Notes: generated by a model from the letters alone, not told the origin. A DNA stretch of 64,000 nt from Streptomyces sp. TG1A-8 (GCF_030499535.1 NZ_JASTLB010000001.1:1240001-1304000); one strand, 5' to 3'. Shown: positions 1 to 8,857, counted from the first letter of the stretch. Program-made: numbers and translations.

Positions 1-206
1 GACGCCGCAAACGGAGGCCTGTCAACCGAGTGACACAAGCCCGACCCCGTCGGGGATCTCAGGGTTTCGCAGTGCGCCGGCGCGATCGGTGGGCATGCTC
101 GGAGCTGTTTCACAGGCCGATGTGATCGCCGAGGGGCCCTCACCCGTGATCTTGGACACTCGGGGTAGTGGGTCTTGAGGATGTGGGAGACGGACGTGTG
201 GTGGTC

Positions 207-452
207 ATGAAGCACTGCTCCGCCGGGTTCAAGGCGGAGGCGGTCGCACTGTACGAGCCGCGGCCGGAAGCGACGGTCGAGCAGGTCGCCGCGGGCCTGG
301 GAATCGACGTGGAGACGCTGTGGAACTGGATCCGGGCGGCCGGCTCCGGCCGCTCGCGGGGCCGCCGTCCGACCACCCCGTCTTCAGCCCCGGTAGTGCC
401 GTCGGCGCTGGAAGCCGAGGTCACCGCCCGCGCCAGGAGAGCGCCGAGCTGA
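207..452 (+). pseudogene. IS3-type transposase OrfA remnant (truncated)
   Basis: The translation from the ATG at 207 begins MKHCSAGFKAEAVALY and continues through QVAAGLGIDVETLWNWIRAAG, which is the N-terminal helix-turn-helix of IS3-family OrfA (transposase_8 type) common in Streptomyces. An intact OrfA would run on into a leucine-zipper coiled coil (LEAE... ELEEERDILRKA). Here the frame is lost after about residue 75 and stops at 452. No OrfB (DDE integrase) follows and I cannot see both inverted repeats. It is therefore a dead fragment; an in-frame GTG/ATG at 168 lies upstream but does not match the family. Confidence 0.6.
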
Positions 453-883
453 ATGTGGGCAAGCACGGAAGTGCGTACCTGGTGGCCGCAGTACGACGTG
501 CAGGCCCGGCACGGCGGACGGAAACGGCTGCGGCGCCCGGGACGCGGGGCTGTCGATTTCGTTTGTACCGTGTTCCACCTGGCCGAACAGCCGGAGCAGG
601 CGCTGGTGATCTCTTCAGACGACCGGCAACCGGCCATGTGAGCTCTGTCAACTACTCGTGCTGCGTGGCTTCGCGCCTCCCTTGTGGTGAGCCGGTCGAG
701 TGTGTGCCGCACCGGTGGCCGGGGCGCGGCCCGCCCCGTGTCGTGGTGCCGGGCGGGTTTCCTCGGCCCGGTGGCCGACCGGGGCCGGGCTTGGACGGTT
801 TCGGCGCACCGGCCGGGGCCTTGGCCCAAGTCCCCTCAGCCACTACAAACGCCAGGCCAGACCCCATGCCTGGGATTGCAGTA
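453..883. other. Gene-poor stretch between transposase remnant and LacI gene
   Basis: Short open frames are present on both strands, but none has a family motif, a convincing ribosome binding site or typical length. It may contain further decayed insertion-sequence or host DNA. I see no gene that I can support here. Confidence 0.5.
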
Positions 884-1921
884 CTAGGCGGACGCGCGGC
901 GTACCAGGGTCGTGGGCAGGACGACGCTGGCGGCGGGCGCCGTCGTGGCCGCGTTGCGGGCCCGGCCGGCCAGGTCGCGCAGCAGGAGACGGGCCATCAG
1001 CCGGCCCATCTCCTCTATGCCCTGGCGGACCGTGGTCAGGGGCGGGTCGGCCTGCTCGGTGACCGGCACCATGTCGTCGAAGCCGATCACGGCCACGTCC
1101 TCGGGCACGCGCCGTCCGTGCGCGCGCAGCGCGCGCAGCGCGCCGAGCGCGGTGAGGTCGTTGGCGGCGAAGACCGCGTCCACGTCCGGGCAGCGGCCGA
1201 GCAGGGCGTGCATGGCGTGTTCGCCGCCGTCCGGCGTGAAGTCGCTCTCCACGACGAGCCGGGGGTCGGTGTCGCCCATCACGTCCCGGTAGCCGTCGAG
1301 CCGGTCCGCCGCCGAGGTCTGGTCCAGCGGGCCGGTGATGTGCGCGATCCGGGTCCGGCCGAGGCCCACCAGGTGGCGTACGGCCTCCCGCGCCCCGCCC
1401 CGGTTGTCGCTGTCGACGTACAGGGGGGTGCGGGTGCCGTCGCCCCAGTCGGGCCGGCCGCCGAACACGGTGGGCACGCCCGCCTCCTGGATGAGCCCGG
1501 GCAGCGGGTCGTCGAGGTGCAGGGAGAAGACGAGCGCGCCGTCGACGTGGCCCCCGGCCAGATAGCGGGCCACGCGGGCGTGGTCGTCGCGGCCCTCGGT
1601 CAGCAGCAGCACGAGCTGGTTGTCGTGGGCGGTCAGCTCCTTGCTGATGCCGCGCAGCTGGAGCGCGAAGAAGGGGTCGGCGAAGACCCGGGTCTCGGGT
1701 TCGGCGATGACGACCGCGATCGCGTCGTGGCGCCGGGTGACGAGGCTGCGCGCGGCCTGGTTGGGGACGTACCCCAGTTCCTCCACCGCCTGTCTGACCC
1801 GGGCGACGAGGGTCTCCCTGACTCCGTCCCCGCCGTTGACGACCCGGGACGCGGTGGCCCGGGACACCCCGGCCCGCGCGGCCACGGCCTCCAGCGTGGG
1901 ACGCGACACTGCCTCGGTCAC
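884..1921 (-). CDS. LacI-family transcriptional regulator
   Basis: This 345-residue protein has a LacI DNA-binding helix-turn-helix at about residues 8-30 ([20 protein letters not shown]), the hinge region ([12 protein letters not shown]) and a periplasmic-binding-protein-like sugar sensor domain that ends with the family signature [12 protein letters not shown] and PPLTTVRQ. The start is a GTG at 1921 with AGGAGG about 9 nt upstream. No transporter or glycosidase lies next to it: the upstream neighbour is an alcohol dehydrogenase on the same strand and downstream is a transposase remnant, so its regulon cannot be read from context. It resembles the CebR-like regulator at the right end of the window, with the same ARSLVTRR hinge and FADPFF motif. 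The family is certain; the effector is unknown. Confidence 0.93.
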   Translation of the reverse strand: MTEAVSRPTLEAVAARAGVSRATASRVVNGGDGVRETLVARVRQAVEELGYVPNQAARSLVTRRHDAIAVVIAEPETRVFADPFFALQLRGISKELTAHDNQLVLLLTEGRDDHARVARYLAGGHVDGALVFSLHLDDPLPGLIQEAGVPTVFGGRPDWGDGTRTPLYVDSDNRGGAREAVRHLVGLGRTRIAHITGPLDQTSAADRLDGYRDVMGDTDPRLVVESDFTPDGGEHAMHALLGRCPDVDAVFAANDLTALGALRALRAHGRRVPEDVAVIGFDDMVPVTEQADPPLTTVRQGIEEMGRLMARLLLRDLAGRARNAATTAPAASVVLPTTLVRRASA

Positions 1922-2125
1922 TTCGGGACTCCTCCTGGGGGGCTGCGGCCAGGATAACCGTGGCGGCCCGCGCGCCTCAGGAAGTCCGCGGGTCCGCGGG
2001 CACGGCCCGGCTGCGCCGCCGGCGCCCCGACCGCACCCCGAGGAGCCGCACCCCCGCCGGGCCGGCGGAGCCGGTGCGCCACGGCCCCGCGGAGGACCGC
2101 GGCGAGGAGGACCGCGACCGCCGAC

Positions 2126-2142
2126 CCGGCCGGGCGCCGGCC
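2126..2142 (-). terminator. Hairpin just past the alcohol dehydrogenase stop
   Basis: A 7-bp perfect stem (CGGCCGG/CCGGCCG) with a 3-nt loop lies immediately beyond the stop of the minus-strand dehydrogenase. There is no T-tract, as is usual in Streptomyces. Such short GC stems arise easily by chance here. Confidence 0.35.
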
Positions 2143-2146
2143 GGTC

Positions 2147-3337
2147 TCACGGCTCCAGCAGGACCTTGATCGCGCCGTCCTGCTTGCGCTGGAACATCTC
2201 GTACGCGCGCGGCGCCTCGGCGAGCGGCAGCCGGTGCGTGGCGAAGTCCTCGACGCCGAGCGGGTCCTCCTCGGTGAGGTAGGGCATGATCTCGTCGCTC
2301 CACCGGCGGACGTTGGCCTGCCCCATCCGCAGCTGGATCTGCTTGTCGAACAGGGTGAGCATCGGCATCGGGTCGGCCATGCCGCCGTAGACGCCGCTGA
2401 GGGAGATCGTGCCGCCGCGCCGGACCAGCTCGATGGCCGTGTACAGGGCGGCGAGCCGGTCGATGCTGAAGCGTTCGGCGAACGGCGCGCTGAGCTGGCG
2501 GGGCATGATCGAGGTGGCCTGCTGGGCGAGCTTGGCGACGGCGCTGCCGTGCGCCTCGGTGCCCACGGCGTCGATCACGGAGTCCGGGCCCCGGCCGCCG
2601 GTCGCGTCACGGATCGCGTTGACGAGCGCCTTGTCGTCGTCGAAGGCCCTCAGGTCGTAGGTGCGCACACCGCGCCGGTTCGCCCGGGCCAGCCGCTCGG
2701 GCACCAGGTCGATGCCGAAGACCTGCTCGACGCCGCGGGCCAGGGCGACCCGGCAGGCCATCTCGCCGATCGGCCCGAGACCGAGCACGGCGAGGCTGCC
2801 GCCGGGCGGGACGGCGGCGTACTCCACGGCCTGCCAGGCGGTGGGCAGGACGTCGGACAGGTAGACGAAGCGGTCGTCCGGCGGCCCCTCGGGGACCTTG
2901 ATCGGACCGAACTGCGCCTGCGGCACCCGCAGGTACTGCGCCTGGGCGCCGGGCACCGCGCCGTACAGGCGGGTGTAGCCGAACAGGGCGGCGCCCATGT
3001 GCTCACCGGTGACCTGGGTGGTCTCGCACTGGGTGGGCAGACCGGCGGAGCACATGAAGCAGTGCCCGCAGGCGATCTGGAACGGCACCACGACCCGGTC
3101 GCCCGGCCGCAGGTTCGTCACCTCGGAGCCGACCTCCTCGACGATGCCCATCGGCTCGTGGCCGAGGATGTCACCCGGCGTCATGAACGGCGTGAGCACC
3201 TCGTACAGGTGGAGGTCCGAGCCGCACAGGCCGGTGGACGTGATGCGGATGACGGCGTCGGTGGGCTCCTCGATCCGCGGGTCGGGGACGTCCTCCACCC
3301 GCACGTCGCGCTTGCCCTGCCAGGTGACTGCCTTCAT
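2147..3337 (-). CDS. Zinc-dependent alcohol dehydrogenase (MDR, FDH-like)
   Basis: A 396-residue cytosolic medium-chain dehydrogenase. Catalytic zinc ligands are visible as Cys38 (GLCGSDLH) with the His60-Glu61 pair (LGHEPMG), and the four structural-zinc cysteines as Cys90, 93, 96 and 104. The Rossmann motif is VLGLGPIGEMA near residue 205. Length and the extra loop between the domains (GAQAQYLRVPQAQFGPIKVPEG) resemble the glutathione-independent formaldehyde dehydrogenase-like subgroup. The start is the ATG at 3337 preceded by GGGAG; longer in-frame starts have no such site and would extend into low-complexity sequence. The substrate is not evident. It stands alone, upstream of an orphan LacI gene on the same strand. 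Confidence 0.9.
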   Translation of the reverse strand: MKAVTWQGKRDVRVEDVPDPRIEEPTDAVIRITSTGLCGSDLHLYEVLTPFMTPGDILGHEPMGIVEEVGSEVTNLRPGDRVVVPFQIACGHCFMCSAGLPTQCETTQVTGEHMGAALFGYTRLYGAVPGAQAQYLRVPQAQFGPIKVPEGPPDDRFVYLSDVLPTAWQAVEYAAVPPGGSLAVLGLGPIGEMACRVALARGVEQVFGIDLVPERLARANRRGVRTYDLRAFDDDKALVNAIRDATGGRGPDSVIDAVGTEAHGSAVAKLAQQATSIMPRQLSAPFAERFSIDRLAALYTAIELVRRGGTISLSGVYGGMADPMPMLTLFDKQIQLRMGQANVRRWSDEIMPYLTEEDPLGVEDFATHRLPLAEAPRAYEMFQRKQDGAIKVLLEP

Positions 3338-3543
3338 GAATCGCGCTCCCTTGGTCGCGTGCGCGCCGTTCGCCCCTGGCGCGTCCGGTTTGCGGTGGCG
3401 CCCGGGTACCCGCCCGCGCCCGCGCCGAACCGGCCGGCGCCCACGACGGGCCCGCGCCGCGCCGCGGGCGCCCGCGCGGCCCTCCGGCCGGGTGGCGGGG
3501 GCCGGGCCGGACCCCCGCCCCGGTGGGCCGTTCGGCCCCGTCC

Positions 3544-3942
3544 GGAGACGATCACCGTGCACGGGTACGTCCTCGACGGCGCGGGCGAGCCGCCGCCCGC
3601 CGCACGCGTGGAGCTGTGGGGTCCGGCCCCGGACGGCACGGTCCCGCGAGTGGACGGCTCCCTCCGGCGCACCCGGCCACGGGCGGCCGTCTGGGCCGCA
3701 ACGGCGTGGAGTCCACCGGCTGGGGACGCTGCCGGACGGACGCGAACGGGCACTGGTGCGCCCGCACTCCGCGGCCCGGGGCGCGCGGCCGCAGTGCCCC
3801 CTGCCTGAGCGCGTGCGTGTTCGCGCGCGGTCTGCTCACGCACCTGTTCACCCGTGTCCGCCTGCCGGGCGACGCGGCGGCGCTCGCCGTCGGCCCGTTG
3901 CTCGTCCGGGCGGGCGAGCGGCGCGGCACACTGCGCCGGGAG
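3544..3942 (+). pseudogene. pcaG: Relic of protocatechuate 3,4-dioxygenase alpha subunit
   Basis: In frame 2, positions 3544-3669 read PETITVHGYVLDGAGEPPP and then ARVELWGPAPDGTVPR, the characteristic N-terminal half of PcaG. The match then moves to frame 1 (about 3690-3942) as STGWGRCRTDANGHW and VFARGLLTHLFTRVRLPGD, the C-terminal half. At least one frameshift separates the halves, the residues before the match do not form a normal N-terminus, and no start codon with a ribosome site is present. The beta-subunit gene pcaH, needed for activity, is absent. I take this to be a dead remnant of a beta-ketoadipate pathway operon. Recognition is by motif memory only. Confidence 0.6.
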
Positions 3943-4050
3943 GACCCCGCGACCCCGCCCGCGCACCCGCGGGAGATCGCGGACGCGGTGCCCGGCGCCA
4001 CGCTCGTGGAGCTGCCCGGCGCCTCCCACCCGGCGCCCGCCGGGCGCCCG
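3943..4050 (+). pseudogene. Relic of 3-oxoadipate enol-lactonase C-terminus
   Basis: Directly fused to the PcaG relic and in the same frame, the peptide HPREIADAVPGATLVELPGA is followed by SHPAP. This is the last segment of an alpha/beta hydrolase, including the catalytic His region, as in enol-lactonases (PcaD/PcaL). In Streptomyces pca operons pcaG is followed by pcaB and then pcaL, so the junction fits a deletion that removed pcaB and most of pcaL. Only about 35 residues remain. Confidence 0.45.
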
Positions 4051-4151
4051 CGGGCGCGGCCGTCCGGAAAACCGGAGCGGAATGTCCGGTCGGCGGCGTT
4101 CGCGCCGGATCTTCTCATCCGCCTTTCACCGATGCCTCATACGGTGGGGGC

Positions 4152-5213
4152 ATGACGCAGGTGACTCCTCCCGGGTGGTACCCCGACCCCGGGCAGACGA
4201 ATGACGGTCCGCCCGCCGAGCGCTGGTGGGACGGCACGGCCTGGACGGACCGGACCCGCCCCGCCGGCTCGGCCGCCGCGTGGGGTCCCCCGGCACAGCC
4301 GGCGCCCCCGCCGTACGCGGCACCCCCGGCGTACGCGGCACAGCCGGCGCCCCCGCCGTACGCGGCGTTCCCGGGCCATCCGGGGTATCCCGCGCAGCCG
4401 CCGGCCGCGCCCCGGCGCGGTCTGCGCACGGGCATAGCCGTCGCGGCGGCGGCCGCGGTCCTGGCGTGCATCGTGGTCGGCGCGTACGCGCTGTCGAAGG
4501 ACGACGGCGGCAGCGGCGACCGCGCCGGTTCGCAGCAGGGCCCGGGCTGGCGGAGCGGCGGCCAGGAGGGATCCGGCGGCCTGCCCGGCGGGCCGGGGGG
4601 CTCCGGCGGTTCCGGTGCACCGGACGGGTCCGGCGGTCCGGACGGGTCGCCGGCGCCGGGGCGGTCCGCGGCGCCGAAGGTCGAGGGCGGCGGGAGGGTG
4701 CCGGACCCGGTCAACGGGATCAGCCTGCCCGTGCCGGACGGCTGGACGGGACAGTCACTCGGCGTCGGCGCGCAGGTGACCGCCGACGACAGCTACAAGT
4801 GCCCCGGCGACACCTCGCAGACCTGCACCCCGGGCGGCGCGTACTCGGCGCCGGCCGCGGCGCTGGGCACCAAGGGCGGCACGGCCGAGGCGGTCGCGAA
4901 GGCGGACATCGCGGCCAACGCCAAGGAGTCCTACGGCGGCGCCACCTACGGCGGCATCACCTCGCACCGGGTGCTGGCCGCCGAGACGGTGACGGTGGCC
5001 GGGCAGAAGGGCTACCTGGTGCGCTGGAAGGCGGTCACCGGCAAGGGCGCCGACGGCTACGTCGAGTCGGTCGCGTTCCCCGCGCCGAACGACGCCGGGC
5101 AGATGGTCGTGGTGCGCTTCGGCGTGGACGTCGGGCAGGAGGTGTCCGTCATCGACCGGATCCTCAAGGGCATCAAGGTCTCGTCCGGCGGCGGCAGCGG
5201 CCAGGACGTCTGA
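4152..5213 (+). CDS. DUF2510 membrane-anchored protein with extracellular domain
   Basis: A 353-residue protein. Residues 1-40 are a DUF2510 motif (PPGWYPDPG ... ERWWDGTAWTDRTRP), followed by a Pro/Ala/Tyr repeat (AQPAPPPYAAPPAYA), one transmembrane helix (about 94-115, GIAVAAAAAVLACIVVGAYAL), a Gly/Ser/Pro linker and a C-terminal domain of about 165 residues with two cysteines (YKCPGDTSQTC) that is presumably outside the membrane. The start is the ATG at 4152. The function is unknown; this layout is frequent in Streptomyces, where DUF2510 is a cytoplasmic-side module. It is isolated and ends at a strong hairpin terminator. Confidence 0.85.
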   Translation: MTQVTPPGWYPDPGQTNDGPPAERWWDGTAWTDRTRPAGSAAAWGPPAQPAPPPYAAPPAYAAQPAPPPYAAFPGHPGYPAQPPAAPRRGLRTGIAVAAAAAVLACIVVGAYALSKDDGGSGDRAGSQQGPGWRSGGQEGSGGLPGGPGGSGGSGAPDGSGGPDGSPAPGRSAAPKVEGGGRVPDPVNGISLPVPDGWTGQSLGVGAQVTADDSYKCPGDTSQTCTPGGAYSAPAAALGTKGGTAEAVAKADIAANAKESYGGATYGGITSHRVLAAETVTVAGQKGYLVRWKAVTGKGADGYVESVAFPAPNDAGQMVVVRFGVDVGQEVSVIDRILKGIKVSSGGGSGQDV

Positions 5214-5219
5214 CGCGGA

Positions 5220-5268
5220 CCGGCCGGGCGGGGCGCCCCTCCGCTCAAGGGGAGCCCCGCCCGGCCGG
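5220..5268 (+). terminator. Long two-step hairpin terminator
   Basis: A perfect 15-bp outer stem (5220-5234 with 5254-5268) and a 5-bp inner stem (CCCCT/AGGGG) begin 7 nt after the stop of the DUF2510 gene. It lies between that plus-strand gene and the convergent TetR gene, so it may serve both. Confidence 0.8.
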
Positions 5269-5346
5269 GGTGCGCGCCGCCCCCGTCCCCACGGTGCGGC
5301 GCGGACAGGCCACCGTTCAGTCATCCCGTGAACGGCGGCCTGGGTC

Positions 5347-5961
5347 TCATGCCAGGCCCAGTGCGGGCAGCACCGCGGCCTCCACGAAGCGCTCCAGGTA
5401 GCCGGAGTCGGCGTACCGGCCGCACAGCACCGGCCGGAAGCGCAGGACGCCGAACAGCATCGCCGGGATGTACTCGAGCGCGGGATGGCCGGCCGGCACC
5501 TCCCCCCGCGCGACGCCCCGCTCCAGCATCTCCTGGAGCGCGGCGATCTCGGGCAGCACGAGTGCCTCGCGCAGCGCCTGCGCCAGTTCGTGGTCGTCCG
5601 TGACCGCGTGCCCGAGCGCCTGCAGCAGCCGGGTGTCCTTGCCGGACCAGTCACCCGCGGCCCGCGCGGCCTGGCGCAGGTCCTCGGCGAGGGAGCCGGT
5701 GTCGATGCCCGCGAAGCGCACCCGGCGGTTGGCGCGCAGTGCCGCCGCGACGAACTGGGGCTTGGTCTTCCACTGCCGGTAGAGCGTGGACTTGCTGCAC
5801 CGGGTGCTGGCGGCGACGCCCTCCATGGTCACGGAGTCGTAGCCGCACTCACGGATCTGTTCCAGCACGGCGTCGAAGAACTCCCGCTCACGCTCGGGCG
5901 TGATCTTGGAGCGGCGCGAGGCGGCGACCGTCTCCGGTCCGTCCGCGGCCTGCGACGTCAT
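5347..5961 (-). CDS. TetR-family transcriptional regulator
   Basis: A 204-residue TetR repressor. The helix-turn-helix lies at about residues 37-60 (VTMEGVAASTRCSKSTLYRQWKTK); the remainder is a helical ligand domain of the TetR_C type (LRQAARAAGDWSGKDTRLLQ ... FRPVLCGRYADSGYL). It is transcribed divergently from the PAP2 phosphatase gene, and a 52-bp palindromic element lies in the 228-bp gap, so autoregulation and control of the PAP2/DMT pair are likely. The start is the ATG at 5961 with GAGGAG upstream. The ligand is unknown. Confidence 0.93.
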   Translation of the reverse strand: MTSQAADGPETVAASRRSKITPEREREFFDAVLEQIRECGYDSVTMEGVAASTRCSKSTLYRQWKTKPQFVAAALRANRRVRFAGIDTGSLAEDLRQAARAAGDWSGKDTRLLQALGHAVTDDHELAQALREALVLPEIAALQEMLERGVARGEVPAGHPALEYIPAMLFGVLRFRPVLCGRYADSGYLERFVEAAVLPALGLA

Positions 5962-6050
5962 GCGTGGTTCTCCTCACTCGTGCGTACGGCCCGCCCCGGC
6001 ACGCTCCCCGGCGGGGCGCCGCGGGACCGGCTGCCCGGCGTGTCCGTCGA

Positions 6051-6102
6051 TCGATACGCCAGTGTACCGGTACCCAACCGTATCGGTACACTGGCGTATC
6101 GA
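6051..6102. promoter_or_regulatory. Large palindromic operator in the tetR/PAP2 gap
   Basis: Two perfect 19-nt inverted arms, TCGATACGCCAGTGTACCG at 6051-6069 and its reverse complement at 6084-6102, flank a 14-nt centre. Embedded smaller elements recur: GTACCGGTAC at 6064-6073, CGTATCGGTAC, CGTATCGATACG and AGTATCG. The TATCGATA-type AT-containing steps stand out against the GC-rich surroundings. It is best read as a double operator bound by the divergent TetR protein on two promoters. Confidence 0.75.
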
Positions 6103-6189
6103 TACGCAGAAGTATCGCTGAGTTCCGGACCCCGGTCCGGGTCCCGGCACGTACCACCCACGCACCACTGCCAGCGAAGGGGCCGGGGG

Positions 6190-6987
6190 ATGAATGCCCG
6201 AACCGAGCCTGTAGAAACCGAGCCGGACGCGATGACGGCGCGCCCGCCCCTCCTGCGCGAGTTCCTGCTCGTCGCGGGGCTCTTCCTCGTCTACAAGCTC
6301 GGGCGGCAGCTGGCCGGCGGACGCAACCCCGGAGCCTTCCGCAACGCGCGGCGCGTGTGGCACTTCGAACGGGCCGCGCACCTGCCCCGCGAGACGGCCG
6401 TGCAGTCCGCGCTGCTGCACGGCGACGCCCTCGCACACCTGGCGAACACCTATTACGCGGTGGTCCACTTCCCGGCCACGGTCGCCTTCCTGGTCTGGCT
6501 GTACGTGCGGCGGCCCGCCCACTACGTGTGGGCCCGCCGGGTGCTGGCCGCGGTGACCGGCGCGGCCCTGGTGCTGCCGTTCACGTTCCCGCTGGCCCCG
6601 CCGCGGATGCTGGCCGGCACCGGTCTGGTGGACACCGCCCGCCTCTACGGCCCCTCCGTGTACGGCCCGCCCGCCGGCGACCACCTGTCCAACCAGTTCG
6701 CGGCGATGCCGTCGCTGCACTTCGGCTGGGCGCTGATGGTGGCGACCGGCCTCGTCGCGGCCACCCGGTCGCGGTGGCGGTGGCTGTGGCTGCTGCACCC
6801 GCTGCTCACCCTGCTGGTGATCGTGGGCACGGCCAACCACTACTGGCTCGACGCGCTGGTGGCGACGGCCATGCTCGGCGTCGCGCTCGCGGTCGTCCAC
6901 CCGCCGCGCCGCGCCGCCACCACGGCGGCACGCGGCACCCGGCGGCCGGCCCCGCGCGAGGGCGTCCTGGTCGGAGCGGGCCGGTGA
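6190..6987 (+). CDS. PAP2-superfamily membrane phosphatase (AUR1-like)
   Basis: A 265-residue integral membrane protein with about six hydrophobic segments. The PAP2/AUR1-like catalytic signature is visible as MPSLHFGWALM (around residue 177) and NHYWLDALVA (around 218), giving the two His and the Asp used for phosphoester hydrolysis or transfer. The family includes lipid phosphatases and phosphoinositol transferases; the substrate here is unknown. The start is the ATG at 6190 with a GGGG-rich Shine-Dalgarno sequence. It overlaps the next gene by 4 bp (GTGA), so the two form one transcript controlled from the palindrome upstream. Confidence 0.88.
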   Translation: MNARTEPVETEPDAMTARPPLLREFLLVAGLFLVYKLGRQLAGGRNPGAFRNARRVWHFERAAHLPRETAVQSALLHGDALAHLANTYYAVVHFPATVAFLVWLYVRRPAHYVWARRVLAAVTGAALVLPFTFPLAPPRMLAGTGLVDTARLYGPSVYGPPAGDHLSNQFAAMPSLHFGWALMVATGLVAATRSRWRWLWLLHPLLTLLVIVGTANHYWLDALVATAMLGVALAVVHPPRRAATTAARGTRRPAPREGVLVGAGR

Positions 6988-7931
6988 ACGCCGCCGAGCT
7001 GGTCGCCGTCGGCCTGTCGCTGGTCTCGGCCGTCGCCTACGCCGCGGCCGCCGTCGCCCAGGAACGCCTCGCCTCCCGCACCTCCGGCGCGGGCCTGGTG
7101 CGGCTGCTCGGCACCGGTGCCTGGTGGTCGGCGGTCGGGCTGAACGCGGCCGCCGCCCTGCTGCACGTCGTGGCCCTGAAGTACGGCCCGCTGACCGTCG
7201 TGCAGCCGCTGGGCGCGCTCACCCTCGTCGCGGCCGTGCCGCTCGGGGCGCGGGCGGCCGGGCGGCGGGTCAGCGCGGCGGAGTGGCACGGGACGGCCCT
7301 GACGCTGCTCGGCCTCGGGGCGCTGCTGGCCGCCGCGTCGGGTCCGGCGCCCGAGCGGGTGCTGAGCCTGACCGGAGCGCTGGCGGTGGCCGGCGCGACC
7401 GCCGCCGTGATCGGCCTGCTGGCCCGGCCCGGCGCCCGGCCGGGCCTGCGGCACGCGACGGCCTCCGGGTTCGCCTCGGGCGTCGCCTCCGCCCTCACCC
7501 AGACGGTGACGGTGGCGGTCACGGGCCGCACGGGGCCGGTGCCGGGCGTCGAGGTGGTCGTGGTCGCCGTGCTCGTCGCCGCGTTCGCCGCCGGCGGGCT
7601 GCTGCTGGCGCAGACGGCCTACCGCGGCGGTCTCGGCGCCCCGCTGGCCGTGGTCACCCTGGCCAATCCGGTGGCCGCCGCGGCCATCGGCCTCACCCTG
7701 CTCGGACAGGGCCTGCGGGGCGGGGCCGGCGGGGTGCTGCTGGCGCTGGGCGGGGCGGGCCTCGCCGCCCGGGGCGTGGTCCTGCTGACCCGCGCCGCCG
7801 CCCCGGCCGCGCCCGGGGACGAGGAGCACCCGGTGGCCGCGGTGCTGGCACTGGAGCCGGACACGGCCACGGCGGAACCGGTCCTGGTGCCGCGCCGGCC
7901 GGAGCAGCCGGGACACCTCAGCGCGCTCTAG
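6984..7931 (+). CDS. DMT/EamA-like multi-spanning transporter
   Basis: A 315-residue, very hydrophobic protein with about nine or ten helices and an internal repeat typical of the drug/metabolite transporter superfamily (AALLHVVALKYGPLTVVQPL in the first half, GAPLAVVTLANPVAAAAIGL in the second). The last 35 residues are a polar tail. GTG at 6984 overlaps the PAP2 stop by 4 bp, so the two are translationally coupled. Under a TetR regulator this could be an export or lipid-translocation module, but no substrate is indicated. Confidence 0.85.
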   Translation: MNAAELVAVGLSLVSAVAYAAAAVAQERLASRTSGAGLVRLLGTGAWWSAVGLNAAAALLHVVALKYGPLTVVQPLGALTLVAAVPLGARAAGRRVSAAEWHGTALTLLGLGALLAAASGPAPERVLSLTGALAVAGATAAVIGLLARPGARPGLRHATASGFASGVASALTQTVTVAVTGRTGPVPGVEVVVVAVLVAAFAAGGLLLAQTAYRGGLGAPLAVVTLANPVAAAAIGLTLLGQGLRGGAGGVLLALGGAGLAARGVVLLTRAAAPAAPGDEEHPVAAVLALEPDTATAEPVLVPRRPEQPGHLSAL

Positions 7932-7947
7932 CGGGGGCCCGGCGCGG

Positions 7948-7991
7948 CGGCGGCCGGCGCGCGCGGGACGTGCCGCGTGCGCCGGCCGCCG
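7948..7991. terminator. Bidirectional hairpin between convergent genes
   Basis: A 13-bp perfect stem (CGGCGGCCGGCGC with its complement, 7948-7960/7979-7991) sits in the 86-bp gap between the ends of the DMT transporter and the scramblase-like gene. Confidence 0.65.
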
Positions 7992-8017
7992 TGGCCGTGC
8001 CCGTGGGCCGGGTGGGC

Positions 8018-8857
8018 TCAGCCCAGGCCCCGCGAGTCCTGCTTGAGGGCGGTGTCGACGGTCAGGGCCGTCGCCACGACGAGGCTCAGCAGCGGCTCGG
8101 GCAGCTGGTAGTGGATCTGCAGGACGTAGTTGTCCGCGGTCGTGAAGAGCGTCTTGGCGAGGCCCTCCCAGGTCTTGGTGATCCGGGCGACCTCGTTGTC
8201 CGCGTGGTCGGTGATCGAGAAGTTCCACGCCCGCCAGTTCTCCGCCCTGATCGCGCCGACCTTCTGGCCGTTCACGTTCATCGCGAAGTTGATCTTCCCG
8301 ATCATGTTCTGCTGGACGATCTCACCGACCGGGGAGCCGTCCGGGCGGGTCACGACCACCCGGGACTTGAATATCTTCGCGGGCCGGGTCAGCACCAGCT
8401 GCGGCTGCCCGTGGGCGTCGCGGATCTCCAGCCTGTGGGTCATGAACTGGTCGATGCTGGAGACGAGGCGCAGGATCTTCTTCAGCGCGTTCTGCCCGAC
8501 CTCGGTGACCGAGCCGATCTCACGCCCGTTCTGATCCATGACCTTGTACTCGTTGGTCAGTTCGATCAGCTTGGCCTTCTGGTTCACGACCAGGACCGGC
8601 TCGGTGAAGAGGGTGCCCCCGCCCGGGCCGCCGGCCGCGACGCCGGCCTGCTGCCGCACCTGGCGCTGCACCTTGGCGTCGGCGCCCTGCTGCTGGGGGA
8701 TCTGCACGGCGGCCGGCGGCGGCGGAGCCTGTACGGCGGCCTGCTGGGCCGGGTTGGTGTGGTCGGTCCACTGCGCGCCGTCCCAGTAGCGGAGCGTCTG
8801 GGCCGCCCCGTGCGGATCGGGGTACCAGCCTGCAGGAGTGTTCGATTGCGTGGTCAC
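8018..8857 (-). CDS. DUF2510 plus phospholipid scramblase-like (LURP) protein
   Basis: A 279-residue protein. An N-terminal DUF2510 motif (PAGWYPDPHG ... LRYWDGAQWTDHTNP), a Gln/Pro/Ala linker, then a scramblase/LURP-one beta-barrel domain (residues about 85-270: LFTEPVLVVNQKAKLIELTN, IYKV-type strands, IGKINFAMNVNGQKVGAI) ending in a hydrophobic helix (LLSLVVATALTVDTAL), as in the scramblase family. The GTG start at 8857 immediately precedes the DUF2510 motif. Actinobacterial members have no proven scramblase activity, so only the fold is assigned. Confidence 0.85.
   Translation of the reverse strand: MTTQSNTPAGWYPDPHGAAQTLRYWDGAQWTDHTNPAQQAAVQAPPPPAAVQIPQQQGADAKVQRQVRQQAGVAAGGPGGGTLFTEPVLVVNQKAKLIELTNEYKVMDQNGREIGSVTEVGQNALKKILRLVSSIDQFMTHRLEIRDAHGQPQLVLTRPAKIFKSRVVVTRPDGSPVGEIVQQNMIGKINFAMNVNGQKVGAIRAENWRAWNFSITDHADNEVARITKTWEGLAKTLFTTADNYVLQIHYQLPEPLLSLVVATALTVDTALKQDSRGLG

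Noticed and set aside
453..641. 62-codon plus-strand frame after the transposase remnant
   Set aside because: No ribosome site and no recognisable motif; it may simply be decayed DNA.
320..1957. Long plus-strand open frame of 545 codons opposite the LacI gene
   Set aside because: It is a GC-bias shadow: arginine/glycine/valine-rich, no domain, and antisense to a clear LacI gene. Many similar long frames elsewhere were left out for the same reason.
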